Shown: one piece after another, positions 1-8,812 of the stretch | Layout: every line of letters starts with the position of its first letter | Numbering within the stretch: the stretch's first letter is position 1 | Assembly: GCA_937128505.1 (NCBI GenBank) | Contig: CAKZMM010000082.1 | Location: 62,001-126,000, forward strand | DNA: 64,000 nucleotides | Direction of reading: 5' to 3' | Source of the DNA: an uncultured Thermogutta sp. | GTDB taxonomy: Bacteria > Planctomycetota > Planctomycetia > Pirellulales > Thermoguttaceae | Notes under the pieces: generated by a model | Databases searched by the model: none | What the model saw: only the letters and a program-made list of their open reading frames with translations | What the model was told of the DNA's origin: nothing | Program-made: the position numbers and the translations under genes

Positions 1-1
1 T

Positions 2-418
2 ACTCGGAGTGAAAAGGTCGAAGTGCACAAAGTTCTTTCCGGAAAGGCCATTTTGAATTTGCAGCGGTTAGTCAATTCTGTTGCGGTGAGTCAATACATA
101 GTTCAATATGTGGCGCGATTGGTCCGGGCCACGCGGCCGAAGGATCCTTCCACCCCTGATTTCATCCGAGAGCTTGTGGACTGGGGGGCAGGTCCTCGGG
201 CTGGGCAATTTTTAATCCAAGGTGGCAAGGCTTTGGCAGCCATGGATGGCCGCTTCGCCGTAGCCATCGACGACGTGCGGCGGGTTGCCGTGCCGGTGCT
301 GAGGCACCGAATTAGCCCGAATTTTCAGGCTCAAGCCGAGGGCCTTACAACCGACGACATTGTGTTGCGGCTCTTGCGCGAAATACCGGCGCCGGCCATT
401 CCCAAGTATGAAAGGTGA
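2..418 (+). CDS. MoxR-type AAA+ ATPase, C-terminal part (cut by window edge)
   Basis: The frame is open to the left edge of the window, so only the last ~138 residues are present; the GTG at 23 is probably internal. The sequence matches the C-terminal lid of MoxR ATPases: an RLVRATR segment, then WGAGPRAGQFLI, a region on processing order and 'ALAAMDGRFAVAIDDVRRVA', ending with VLRHRI and a polar tail. MoxR proteins are cytoplasmic chaperone-like AAA+ ATPases that usually act with DUF58 or von Willebrand A partners. A DUF58 gene follows 169 bp downstream on the same strand, the normal pairing. The Walker motifs lie outside the window, so ATPase competence cannot be judged. Confidence 0.88.
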   Translation, partial: TRSEKVEVHKVLSGKAILNLQRLVNSVAVSQYIVQYVARLVRATRPKDPSTPDFIRELVDWGAGPRAGQFLIQGGKALAAMDGRFAVAIDDVRRVAVPVLRHRISPNFQAQAEGLTTDDIVLRLLREIPAPAIPKYER

Positions 419-587
419 GAGTCAAACCCGGGCTCAAGCCGAGGCTTTACAGCCCTTCGCGCCTTGGCCGGGAAATTGCTCGATCGGTGAGTGGGACGCT
501 TACTGCGGGCGTGATTGGTCAGCCCAAGCAAATCCTTTGTAGATTTTTTGCATATTTTTGCTTCTTTAGTGGTCGGGCTGATAAGGG

Positions 588-1484
588 ATGGCAAATCCGG
601 AGCGATACTTAAAGCCTGAGGTGGTTCGGCAGATCAAACGGCTGGACCTTCGGGCTCAATTCATCATTCGGGGCTTTCTCCACGGATTGCATGCCAGCCC
701 ACTCCACGGATTTTCCGTGGAATTCAGCGAGCATCGGAAGTACACCCCGGGAGACGATCCGAAGGACATCGATTGGCTCGTTTACGCGAAAACGGATCGG
801 TTCTACGTAAAAAAATTTGAAGCGGAGACCAATATCACGGGTTATTTGGTCATCGATGCCAGCCGATCCATGGGCTACACCTATCGGCAGGAAATGACCA
901 AATTCGAGTATGCCATTTGTCTGGCGGCGGCCCTTAGTTATTTAATGATTCATCAACAAGATCCTGTGGGACTTTTCGTGTTTACCGACAGAGTACGGCG
1001 GAGTTTGCCGCCCAAGTCGAAGCGGACGCATTTCGCCGATATCCTGGCTTTACTCACTAAGCTTATCCCAGAAGGGCCGACCGATCTTGCTCAAAGCCTC
1101 GCTCAAGTTGCCTCTTTGCTACGCCATGCTAGTTTGGTGATGATCTTTTCCGATTTGCTGGGGGACGTGGAACCGATCATCGAGGGGCTTTACCGCCTCA
1201 GGCATCGAGGACACGATGTGATTGTTTTTCACATCCTCGATGAGGCGGAAGTGCAGTTTCCCTTTGAGGGCTCTTTTCTTCTCCGGGATCCTGAAACAGG
1301 TGAAACGGTCGATGTTGAGGCAGCCGGTTTTCGCGAGGAGTATCGCGCAACGCTTCATGAGTTTTGCGATCGTTTACGTCGGGAGTGTGCCCAAGCCAGA
1401 GTCGATTACGTGCTGCTTGATACCGGTATGCAGTTCGACAAGGCCCTCATGGAATACTTGGTCAACCGGCAAGCAAGGTTTTGA
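588..1484 (+). CDS. DUF58 domain protein (vWA-like partner of MoxR)
   Basis: A 298-residue soluble protein. Residues ~35-80 carry the DUF58 signature with the conserved 'YTPGDDPKDIDWLVYAKT' segment. Residues 90-94 (DASRS) form the DxSxS metal-ion-dependent adhesion-site motif of a von Willebrand A-like fold, followed by a later IFSDLLGD strand. DUF58 proteins act with MoxR ATPases, and a moxR gene ends 169 bp upstream. The usual downstream partners (BatA-like or transglutaminase-like membrane proteins) are absent here, because the next gene is convergent. The ATG at 588 is preceded by AAGGG only a few bases away, so initiation may be weak or coupled to moxR. Family assignment is secure; cellular role is inferred. 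Confidence 0.9.
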   Translation: MANPERYLKPEVVRQIKRLDLRAQFIIRGFLHGLHASPLHGFSVEFSEHRKYTPGDDPKDIDWLVYAKTDRFYVKKFEAETNITGYLVIDASRSMGYTYRQEMTKFEYAICLAAALSYLMIHQQDPVGLFVFTDRVRRSLPPKSKRTHFADILALLTKLIPEGPTDLAQSLAQVASLLRHASLVMIFSDLLGDVEPIIEGLYRLRHRGHDVIVFHILDEAEVQFPFEGSFLLRDPETGETVDVEAAGFREEYRATLHEFCDRLRRECAQARVDYVLLDTGMQFDKALMEYLVNRQARF

Positions 1485-1780
1485 GAGTTTCCGCGATTAA
1501 GGTAACCCGTTCCACGCCCATTCACGCGGAGTACCCGAGGAGTTGCCTTAAATCATGATCCGCTTGTTAAACGGCATTTTACGGGAAAGAAGGCTCTGCT
1601 CCTTCTGGGGGATGCGATAAGGCGGGGCTCGTCGGACGCATCGATCAGGGAAGCGAAATTTTCAACAAGCTCGCAGCAAGCCACCGGTCCGGTCGATGGG
1701 CGGAATCTCCGGTGGTCTTTTCAACGGTCTCAACTTGATTGCTACCGATAAGCCTTACAACCGCACAATAAGTACGGGCT

Positions 1781-3364
1781 TCACGACAAGAAGAGCGAAT
1801 TGAAAGTCAACCAGCGGATGGCAAGCACGGTACAGATGAGACACAGTCCCCAGGCGGCCACCTGCGCCCCCCGGTAATATCGCAACAAATACAAAATGCC
1901 GCAACTGACCACGAGGGGAACAATCTTGAAAAAGGCCAACCAGACCGGTTTGTCCACCAAATAAGCTGCCAGTGGGTTCAGTTCGAACATGCTTCCGCTG
2001 GGGCCCAAAAGCAGCGTGCACAGTAAATCAAAACCGCTCAGAAGCAGCACGATCAACACGGTACGACCGACAATCGGGCAGGCTCGGGGGGATAGGTCGA
2101 CCCGTCGCCATCCCGTCCACCGCCGAGGTTGACTGGTGATCAACACGGCGAAGGCTGCAACAATGAGCATCATCGCCCCTAAGTTGACCGCATATAGAAA
2201 TCCCGAAGAACGGAATCGCTCCTTTTGGAGGAACTGTTTATGCGTTTGGAGGTTCTGGCGGCGAACCTCTGCCCGCTGTTCGAGTATTGGTCCCAACTGC
2301 TGCTGAAACTCCGGAGTCAGTCGAAATCCAGAGAGAAAATCCTGCCATTGAGCCGAACTGATCCCTTCGATACGGAGATTCATCAACTCCGAAAGCTTTT
2401 GCTCTTTGGAGGCGGAACTTGCTAATACTGCGGCTATATCGAGCGATGATCCCGGGGTTACAACTTGAACTGTCCCATCTCCAAAACGGATAATGCCACA
2501 CTCGCCTCGGAGCCGGTTTTCCAGTCGCGCCATCAGGCGTCTTGGTCGAATCGAGTTTGGTCCCATACTGGGTGGCTGAAAGAATGGTGATGGGGGCATC
2601 GGCAGCCCAAATCCCCCGCCGAAAAAGTCCGGTTCCAGACCGAAGAGCCGTAGCTCAGAAGGAGAAGAAGGGATTTCCAAAAGCAATTCGTCGTTGATGA
2701 AGAGGTTCTGTTCGTTCGAACTTAGAACATAAGGGCGCGGAATAAAACGCCCCTGGAGAAAAACGACCCCCGAAGAAAGGGGAATCCCCTTTCCGGAAGT
2801 TGCTCCTTCTCGCGAGGTTCCTTTTTCGCCGTTCCCCACCAAGAGTTGAGTGCCCGTGGAATCAGCTTTGCCCTCCCCGCCCTGGGACCGCCCGGCGGAT
2901 CGAGGGGCTCCGAACCAGGGACCAAGGACATCTTCTTTGGCTTGATTCGGATCCGGTAAACTATCCCCCGAAACTGGGGGGTTTCCTGAGAATCCTGGCT
3001 CGTTGGCAGGTTGAACTTCAGTGCTGTCGCCGTGTCTTTCCCGAGTCGGTTCCGGGTGCGCCTCCGGCGGTAAACGCGGAAAATTCCGAGAAGCAGGGTC
3101 AGCCTCCTGCGCGAGGATGCCAGAATTGTCGTCAGAATGGTCGATGGAAGCGAAGATGCTGCTTGGCAGAGAAGGTAATAGGCCTTCGGCAAGTAGCGGG
3201 GGCCCGGCAAACTCAAGCGGCCCAAGTATAGCTGCGATCACAAGTAGCCACCATTTCGCCCACAAAATAGATGCTCTACCTTCGGAGACTCCCGAAGCTG
3301 TCTCTTCGCAGGCTATGGTAGCCAACTTTCTTATCGCAGGGGTAACTTCTCGAGGGCCAAGCAT
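1781..3364 (-). CDS. Membrane protein of unknown function with a C-terminal DUF5658-like region
   Basis: About 527 residues from the ATG at 3364, chosen because GGAG lies 9 bases upstream; the frame is open further, to a GTG at 3463. Visible layout: a hydrophobic signal-anchor near the N terminus, a long low-complexity stretch rich in Pro, Ser and Gly, a middle region rich in charged residues and glutamine, and four hydrophobic segments at the C terminus. The last ~90 residues (SGFDLLCTLLL, ELNPLAAYLV, IVPLVVSCGILYLLRYY) resemble the small multi-pass DUF5658 family, whose function is unknown. It is convergent with the DUF58 gene and has no operon partner. No catalytic motif is visible. The DUF5658 link is my reading of the motif pattern. 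Confidence 0.65.
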   Translation of the reverse strand: MLGPREVTPAIRKLATIACEETASGVSEGRASILWAKWWLLVIAAILGPLEFAGPPLLAEGLLPSLPSSIFASIDHSDDNSGILAQEADPASRNFPRLPPEAHPEPTRERHGDSTEVQPANEPGFSGNPPVSGDSLPDPNQAKEDVLGPWFGAPRSAGRSQGGEGKADSTGTQLLVGNGEKGTSREGATSGKGIPLSSGVVFLQGRFIPRPYVLSSNEQNLFINDELLLEIPSSPSELRLFGLEPDFFGGGFGLPMPPSPFFQPPSMGPNSIRPRRLMARLENRLRGECGIIRFGDGTVQVVTPGSSLDIAAVLASSASKEQKLSELMNLRIEGISSAQWQDFLSGFRLTPEFQQQLGPILEQRAEVRRQNLQTHKQFLQKERFRSSGFLYAVNLGAMMLIVAAFAVLITSQPRRWTGWRRVDLSPRACPIVGRTVLIVLLLSGFDLLCTLLLGPSGSMFELNPLAAYLVDKPVWLAFFKIVPLVVSCGILYLLRYYRGAQVAAWGLCLICTVLAIRWLTFNSLFLS

Positions 3365-4458
3365 AACTCGCATCTCCGAACAAACTGTGCTTGGGTCATG
3401 CCGTCTTCCTCTTCGGCGCACCCTCCGTACAATAAACCCCGTCCGGGGAATAAAGTTACGCACCTAAGCTTTTGCGCCGGGCTTTTGGCCGCGGGATGAT
3501 GCGGAGTAGCCTTTCTCCAAAACAAGTTGCGGAGAGCGCCTTCGAAGAAATGATCACTCTTGCCACAGCCGCCCAAAACCCTCAAATTCACCGTCCGACG
3601 GAATAGCAAGGCTTTTGATCCGACGTGAGTGGCGTGAATTTTCCGAAGCGCATAGTGTTCGCCGAGGAGTAATATTCCCTTAAGGGGCCGGTTTTAAGCC
3701 GGAGATGCCCTTCGGGACTCTTGCGAAAGCACGCCAGCGACGCTTAATGGTGAGCGTGAAAGATTCACTGAGTGATACACCACCCCGTTTCATCGCGTTT
3801 TCTTGGGCCCGGGGGATTAAGGTTCATTAATTTGACAAGATAAGCGACCATTCAGTTTATAGCCCAGTTACCGTATTCTCATTTATCACCTCGTGGGACG
3901 AAAACTGAAATAGTTCTGCGGAGGTTTGCTCGGAAAATCGCAACCGTCTTACATTCGTGGTTAATTTTATATATAAGGTGACAGATAACACTACTAAGGA
4001 TACATTAGACTCAGTGACCATTAAGACTGAAATAACGATCTATTTCGTTAGACAAATCGAATCGTGCTCTAATTTTGTAAGACTGGAGAATGGGGCAGAG
4101 GCAACACGTCAATACTTTTCGAGAAGATTAACTGCAGTTTACTTACCTTACCAACTTTACAGGTTTAGTGAAACTTAATCACCTATTATCGGAAAATGCA
4201 CAGAAAGAAAGGATAAAAAGAAAAAGAATAAGAGGTACGGTGGCGAGAAAGTTTAAACTGCGCTCTTGCTATCCAGTTTAAATTGCGCTCTTGTTATCCA
4301 CTCTGCGTCTACGATTCCATGGAATCAACACACGCAGGTTAAGGTGGGGGCTGGAACCTTTTAAAACGAGTTTTGCTTCCGTAAACGCTTAACCACACTT
4401 TGTTGCTTGTTTCAGTGCATCTTGAAACGACCTGCTTTTGCAAAATTGAGGGGAAATT
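3365..4458. other. 1.1-kb spacer, AT-rich in its right half
   Basis: Left half: GC-rich DNA with a short hairpin (CCGG, TTTTAAG loop, CCGG) near 3689-3703. From ~3830 to 4320 the DNA becomes distinctly AT-rich. TTGACA at 3832-3837 is followed about 17-18 bases later by TTTATA, a possible sigma-70-type promoter pointing right, but no gene begins nearby. A 73-codon open frame at 3957-4178 has no ribosome site and no recognisable features. A tandem 25-bp repeat lies at 4250-4299. Confidence 0.5.
4250..4299. repeat. Tandem repeat, 2 x 25 bp
   Basis: Two abutting 25-bp copies (4250-4274 and 4275-4299) differ at two positions, both C to T. Each begins AGTTTAAA and ends TATCC. It lies ~160 bp upstream of rpe. 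Confidence 0.9.
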
Positions 4459-5160
4459 GTGGATAGCTGGATTAAGGATCTTCGACTGAATGCTCCGGTT
4501 GTGGAGCCGTCGCTACTAGCCTGTGATTTCGCTCGGCTCGGGGAGGAAATTCGCCGCCTTGAGGAGGCAGGGGCACGAATCTTGCACCTAGACATCATGG
4601 ATGGTCACTTCGTCCCTAATCTTAGTTTCGGTATTCCCGTCGTCGAGGCGGTCCGCCGGTCAACACACCTGCTCCTTGATGTGCACTTGATGATCACTAA
4701 CCCGGATGCCTTTATCGTGCCCTTTCGCCGGGCTGGGGCGGATCTCATTACGGTGCATATCGAAACTGATCCGGACCCGCGGCCACTTCTTCGGGAAATT
4801 CGCCGGCATGGTGCGGCCGCAGGGCTTTCCTTAAACCCCCCAACATCGGTCTCAATGATCGCCCCCTATTTGGAGGAGTGCGATCAGGTGTTGGTGATGA
4901 GCGTAATGCCGGGATTTGGTGGCCAACCTTTCAACCCCGTGGCGTTGGACAAGCTCCGGTGGCTCCGTGACCATGGTCCAAGAAACCTCTTGCTTGCAGT
5001 TGACGGCGGAGTGAATGCCCAGAATGTGGCTGCCTGTGCAGCAGCGGGGGCACATCTCCTTGTGGTGGGAACCGCCCTTTTCAGCCAGGACGACTACCGA
5101 GCGACGATGAACGAGCTTACTGCGTTGGCCCAAGCCACCGTTGAACCAAGTAAGAATTGA
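4459..5160 (+). CDS. rpe: Ribulose-phosphate 3-epimerase
   Basis: Interconverts D-ribulose 5-phosphate and D-xylulose 5-phosphate in the pentose-phosphate pathway (cytoplasmic TIM barrel, metal-dependent). At 233 residues it has normal family length. Visible motifs: EPSLLACDF near the N terminus, HLDIMDGHFVPN at 43-54, DVHLMI at 74-79, SVMPGFGGQ at 148-156, AVDGGVN at 180-186 and VVGTALF. The expected metal and catalytic residues His43, Asp45, His76 and Asp182 are all present. The GTG start at 4459 is supported by GAGGG six bases upstream. It stands alone, without transketolase or cbb neighbours, so a housekeeping role is most likely. Confidence 0.96.
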   Translation: MDSWIKDLRLNAPVVEPSLLACDFARLGEEIRRLEEAGARILHLDIMDGHFVPNLSFGIPVVEAVRRSTHLLLDVHLMITNPDAFIVPFRRAGADLITVHIETDPDPRPLLREIRRHGAAAGLSLNPPTSVSMIAPYLEECDQVLVMSVMPGFGGQPFNPVALDKLRWLRDHGPRNLLLAVDGGVNAQNVAACAAAGAHLLVVGTALFSQDDYRATMNELTALAQATVEPSKN

Positions 5161-5268
5161 TGCCCCCATCGATCGAAACCATGACTGCGTGGCTTGGCTG
5201 CTGGGTACGAATTTTGCGGTGGGCGGGTACCTAGGGCTTCAGCTCCGTGTTCCTTAATCGTTCACAAA

Positions 5269-5298
5269 AGGGAGAATAGTTCCAGGGAGAATAGTTCC
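5269..5298. repeat. Perfect tandem repeat, 2 x 15 bp
   Basis: The 15-mer AGGGAGAATAGTTCC occurs at 5269-5283 and again immediately at 5284-5298 without mismatch. Confidence 0.92.
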
Positions 5299-5848
5299 TC
5301 AAACCCTGCTGCTATTTCGAACAAGGCAACCAACTCAATTAGGCTCTGGAAGAAGGGGGATGCCCTTTCCAATCACTCGCTACAGAGTCTGCCGCGATTT
5401 TCCGAAATACACGCGGCGGTAGGTGCTTCCCCTTGCTGGAGAGATTCGACCGGCAGGCGTGACCAAGCCACGCGAGGATATTCTGCAAACGATTCAACCC
5501 TTACCGCGGGATGAGCAGTACAGGAATTGGTCACGCAAAAATCTACTTTTTGGAGGATTGGCTACAAGCGTTCTAGTTGACATTTTCTCAAGAAAAACCC
5601 TCGCCTTGCAACGGATCACGGTTCGACTGAACGCGTTGAGGAGCAAACTTCTTTCGAAAAGCGATCACTTGCCAGGCTCGCTTTTTGGGCACGTGCGTCC
5701 TCTCGCCAACATCGTTGCATTAGTGGGCGAATATCCTTAAACAGTTTTTTGGGTGTATTTCCTCAACGAGTTTGTGTTTCCAATGGCTCTCGAACCAGCG
5801 CGGTGAGGCGGAGAGATCAGGCTTCGGGAGGGCACACGACTCGTCCAT

Positions 5849-5892
5849 AGAATTTACAATCAGGTTTGGGCAGAGAATTTATAATCAGGTTT
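5849..5892. repeat. Tandem repeat, period 25 bp
   Basis: A 19-base conserved core (AGAATTTACAATCAGGTTT, with one C/T change) starts at 5849 and at 5874. The six bases between the cores are not conserved. The repeat ends ~45 bp before the rimO start, so it sits in the probable leader of that gene. Confidence 0.88.
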
Positions 5893-5938
5893 TCGCAAAG
5901 CAATTGAAATTAAGAACCGGTCGACGTTCATCAGGAAA

Positions 5939-7336
5939 ATGAAGAAAGAAAACACCGGAAATCAAAAGCGGTCCGCTTCCGGCAAGGCGTGCCAAGGTAC
6001 ATTCAGCGTGATTTCGCTCGGTTGCCCCAAGAATTTGGTGGACACCGAACGGATGTGTGGCCAGTTGAGCGAACTGGGTTTTCGATTGATCAACCGGCTC
6101 GATGGCACGGACTTTATCCTGATTAATACCTGCGGCTTTATCGCGGATGCTCGCGAAGAATCCATCCAGGCCGTTCGAGAAGCTACGGACCTTAAACGCC
6201 GGGGTTTAACCCAGCGGGTCATCGTCGTGGGCTGTTTGGCGGAACGCGAGAAAGAGCAACTCTTCCAGATTTGCCCGGGAATTGATCAAATCATAGGAGT
6301 TTTTGCGGAGGATCAGGTAGGGTCGCTGGTTCGAGGCGTTTTGGAGGGCAACGGAGCGCCGCGGTCTTGTTTTGAAACATCCGCTCAGTCCTCCTGCTTG
6401 TCAGGTCCGCGGCTGCGGATTACGGCCAGACACGTCGCGTTTTTGAAAATTGCGGAGGGGTGTGACCGCAATTGTACGTTCTGCTCGATTCCGGCGATTC
6501 GCGGGCGGTATGTCAGTCGCCCCATCGACGAGTTGGTGGCAGAGGCCCAGTGGTTGGCCGAGGATGGAGCTAGAGAGCTCGTGCTCGTTGCTCAGGATAC
6601 TTCGTACTACGGTGTTGACGTCACCGGGCAGCCGCAATTGGCCGAGTTGCTCCGCCGACTGGACCAAGTGAAGGGGCTCGAATGGATACGAGTGCTGTAT
6701 CTTTATCCAACCCATGTTCCGGAAGAATTGATCGAGACGATCGCGAGGAGTTCCCGCGTCATTCCTTATCTCGATGTACCTTTACAGCATATAGAGGATC
6801 GTATTTTGCGGCGGATGAATCGGCAGATAACCCGCCAGGAAATCGAGGAGCTTATGTCCCGACTGCGGAAGGGAATTCCTGGGCTCATCCTCCGCACCAC
6901 ACTGATTACAGGCTTTCCCGGAGAGACGGAGGCGGAATTTCAATCCCTTGTGGAGTTTGTGCATCGGTTCCAGTTCGAACGCTTGGGAGTGTTTGCATTC
7001 TCTCCCGAGCCGGATACTCCGGCATGTCGGCTGCCCGATCAAATTCCGGAAGAAGTGCGTCGCCGCCGGTCCGAATTATTGTTGGAAGAGCAGCAGAAGA
7101 TCGCGTTTCGCTGGAATCAGGCACAAGTGGGGCGAATAATCGACGTGCTTATTGACGGGCCGGTCCCCGGCGAAAAATCGGCTTTCTTAGGACGCACCTA
7201 TGCCCATGCCCCCGATATTGATGGCCATGTGTATGTTACGGGCCGAGGGCTCAAGCCGGGACAATTCGTCCCATGCGAGATCGTGGCTCCCCACGGCTAC
7301 GACTTGATTGCCGTTGCAGTCGGCAAGCCGCGCTAG
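5939..7336 (+). CDS. rimO: Ribosomal protein S12 methylthiotransferase RimO
   Basis: A radical-SAM enzyme that adds a methylthio group to a conserved aspartate of ribosomal protein S12. At 465 residues it has the normal three-domain layout. The N-terminal UPF0004 domain has cluster ligands Cys29 (SLGCPKN), Cys65 (NTCGF) and Cys99 (VVGCLA). The radical-SAM core has the CxxxCxxC motif at 175/179/182. A C-terminal TRAM domain fills the last ~70 residues. SLGCPKN and 'EGCDRNCTFCSIPAIRGR' are typical of RimO and distinguish it from MiaB. An AGGA lies unusually close to the ATG at 5939, so the start is slightly uncertain; conservation begins at about residue 21. It is monocistronic in appearance. 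Confidence 0.95.
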   Translation: MKKENTGNQKRSASGKACQGTFSVISLGCPKNLVDTERMCGQLSELGFRLINRLDGTDFILINTCGFIADAREESIQAVREATDLKRRGLTQRVIVVGCLAEREKEQLFQICPGIDQIIGVFAEDQVGSLVRGVLEGNGAPRSCFETSAQSSCLSGPRLRITARHVAFLKIAEGCDRNCTFCSIPAIRGRYVSRPIDELVAEAQWLAEDGARELVLVAQDTSYYGVDVTGQPQLAELLRRLDQVKGLEWIRVLYLYPTHVPEELIETIARSSRVIPYLDVPLQHIEDRILRRMNRQITRQEIEELMSRLRKGIPGLILRTTLITGFPGETEAEFQSLVEFVHRFQFERLGVFAFSPEPDTPACRLPDQIPEEVRRRRSELLLEEQQKIAFRWNQAQVGRIIDVLIDGPVPGEKSAFLGRTYAHAPDIDGHVYVTGRGLKPGQFVPCEIVAPHGYDLIAVAVGKPR

Positions 7337-7758
7337 GACGCAGTTTCGGTTCAAAAAAGACAGGTCAGACTCTGCCGCTTGTGTCTTCGGAAAGATTTTG
7401 GCAAAACGGGGGCGTAAGCATTTTGTCGCCATCTGCGGGGCACGAGCTTTTTGAAGAGGACGGAGGATAGTCGGAAGAAACCCTCCATTCACGAAAGTGG
7501 CCCCGGGGATTTCGGTACGCCCTCTGCGGTCGCGAAGCGTCTTTGCAATAGAGCGTCATTTCAAGAGAAAGGAAGACGCCTACCCGTTGGTGCATGAGGT
7601 TCCGTACTGCAAGGGATATGTCTTTGGGTGAAGAGCAAGTTCAACGGATAAACATGGTGATTTTGTTTTTCGGGGGTTGAGGGGGTGGAAAAGCAGCTTT
7701 TTAGGCCGGCATAAAATTCTGGCGGCTGGTTCTCACGACTGAAGGGGAAAACCATCAA
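7337..7758. other. 420-bp spacer between rimO and pgsA
   Basis: No gene, clear hairpin-plus-T-run terminator or tandem repeat was seen. The DNA is of ordinary composition apart from a short T/G-rich run near 7660-7690. Confidence 0.5.
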
Positions 7759-8424
7759 GTGGGGATTAGTCTTACTTGGCAATCGAAAGAGGCACACAGT
7801 TTAGGCTATGACTTGATGAAGGGGGAAAGTGTTTTCACACTGCCAAACGTGCTGACGGTGGCTCGCTTGGCTGTTGCGGTCGCCATCTTCGCGATTTTGC
7901 CTTGGCGGACCGCAGGGGCATACCTCGTCGGTTTTTTTCTTTTTGCATTCGCGACGGCAACGGACTGGCTGGATGGCTTCATCGCCCGCAGGTTCGGTTG
8001 GACAACGGTGTTGGGGCGGATGCTCGATCCGTTCGTGGATAAAATCGTGATTTGTGGCACATTCATTTACCTGGTTGCGGAGCCTCGTATGACTCAGCAT
8101 CCGGAGGCCCTACAACCGTGGATGGTTGTTGTCGTTTTGGGCCGCGAAATGTTGGTCACTGCCTTGCGAAGTTTCGTGGAAGAGCGGGGGGCCGACTTTT
8201 CGGCGAAATGGTCGGGCAAATTGAAGATGGTCTTTCAATGTCTCGTGGGCTATTTGGGCCTTTTGTACCTTTCCTTCGTGGGACAACCCGCAGGGGAACC
8301 CCAATGGATTTATTGGCCGATGGTATTCGCGGTCTGGAGTATGCTCGTGATTACGGTTTATTCCGGTGTGGTCTATGTTCAGGGGGCTTACCGACTTTTG
8401 ACCGCCGCGTCGTCCGGGGGTTAA
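7759..8424 (+). CDS. pgsA: CDP-diacylglycerol--glycerol-3-phosphate 3-phosphatidyltransferase
   Basis: Makes phosphatidylglycerol phosphate from CDP-diacylglycerol and glycerol 3-phosphate in the inner membrane. The full CDP-alcohol phosphotransferase signature is visible: DG, then AR two residues on, G, and two aspartates spaced by three, within 'DGFIARRFGWTTVLGRMLDP' and the following FVDK. Several hydrophobic helices surround it. The longest frame begins with GTG at 7759 (221 residues), preceded by GAAGGGG at 12 bases. The ATG at 7816 (202 residues, beginning MKGESVFTLPNVLTVAR) fits the family's usual start better but has no ribosome site. PgsA rather than another CDP-alcohol transferase is inferred from TLPNVLTVAR near the N terminus. 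Confidence 0.87.
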   Translation: MGISLTWQSKEAHSLGYDLMKGESVFTLPNVLTVARLAVAVAIFAILPWRTAGAYLVGFFLFAFATATDWLDGFIARRFGWTTVLGRMLDPFVDKIVICGTFIYLVAEPRMTQHPEALQPWMVVVVLGREMLVTALRSFVEERGADFSAKWSGKLKMVFQCLVGYLGLLYLSFVGQPAGEPQWIYWPMVFAVWSMLVITVYSGVVYVQGAYRLLTAASSGG

Positions 8425-8812
8425 ACTTCTCCGAGCTTGGCGTCCAAGAAAGTAGATCGCCCCAAAGGCAGCAAATTACGGAAGGGGGTCTCTAAACTTT
8501 GTTCTCTCACACGTGTTTTAGCCATTTTCATGAACCAGGTTATGGCGGCGAGGATCTCTACCCAAGTTTTTGATGTCTGTCAGAGGATTCTCTGTTCTCG
8601 GGGCACTGAGGGGAGAATGTGAGGGAGGTTTTTTCCAGATACGGAACCCCCTATAGCTGCCGGTGAGGGCGCGACGCTTGCGCCGATGATTCCCTCGAAT
8701 AGAGCGTCATGAGTTGTTTGGAGGAATGCGCGGGAAACCAGCCTGGAGAAGTAAAGCTTGATTAATCGGGCGCCGATTTGTGTGATTCGTCCCGCACGAT
8801 CATAGGCCGGTA
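8425..8812. other. 390-bp spacer
   Basis: No gene or tandem repeat seen. A GGAGGAATG at ~8718 opens only an 11-codon frame. Confidence 0.5.

Larger units (their letters stand above)
5161..5938. other. 780-bp spacer between rpe and rimO
   Basis: No convincing gene. An open frame at 5423-5740 has a possible GGAGG before an internal TTG but no recognisable protein features. The spacer holds two short tandem repeats, at 5269-5298 and 5849-5892. Confidence 0.5.

Noticed and set aside
5423-5740. 105-codon plus-strand frame in the rpe-rimO spacer, with GGAGG before an internal TTG
   Set aside because: No hydrophobic, catalytic or repeated pattern; start uncertain; chance is likely at this length.
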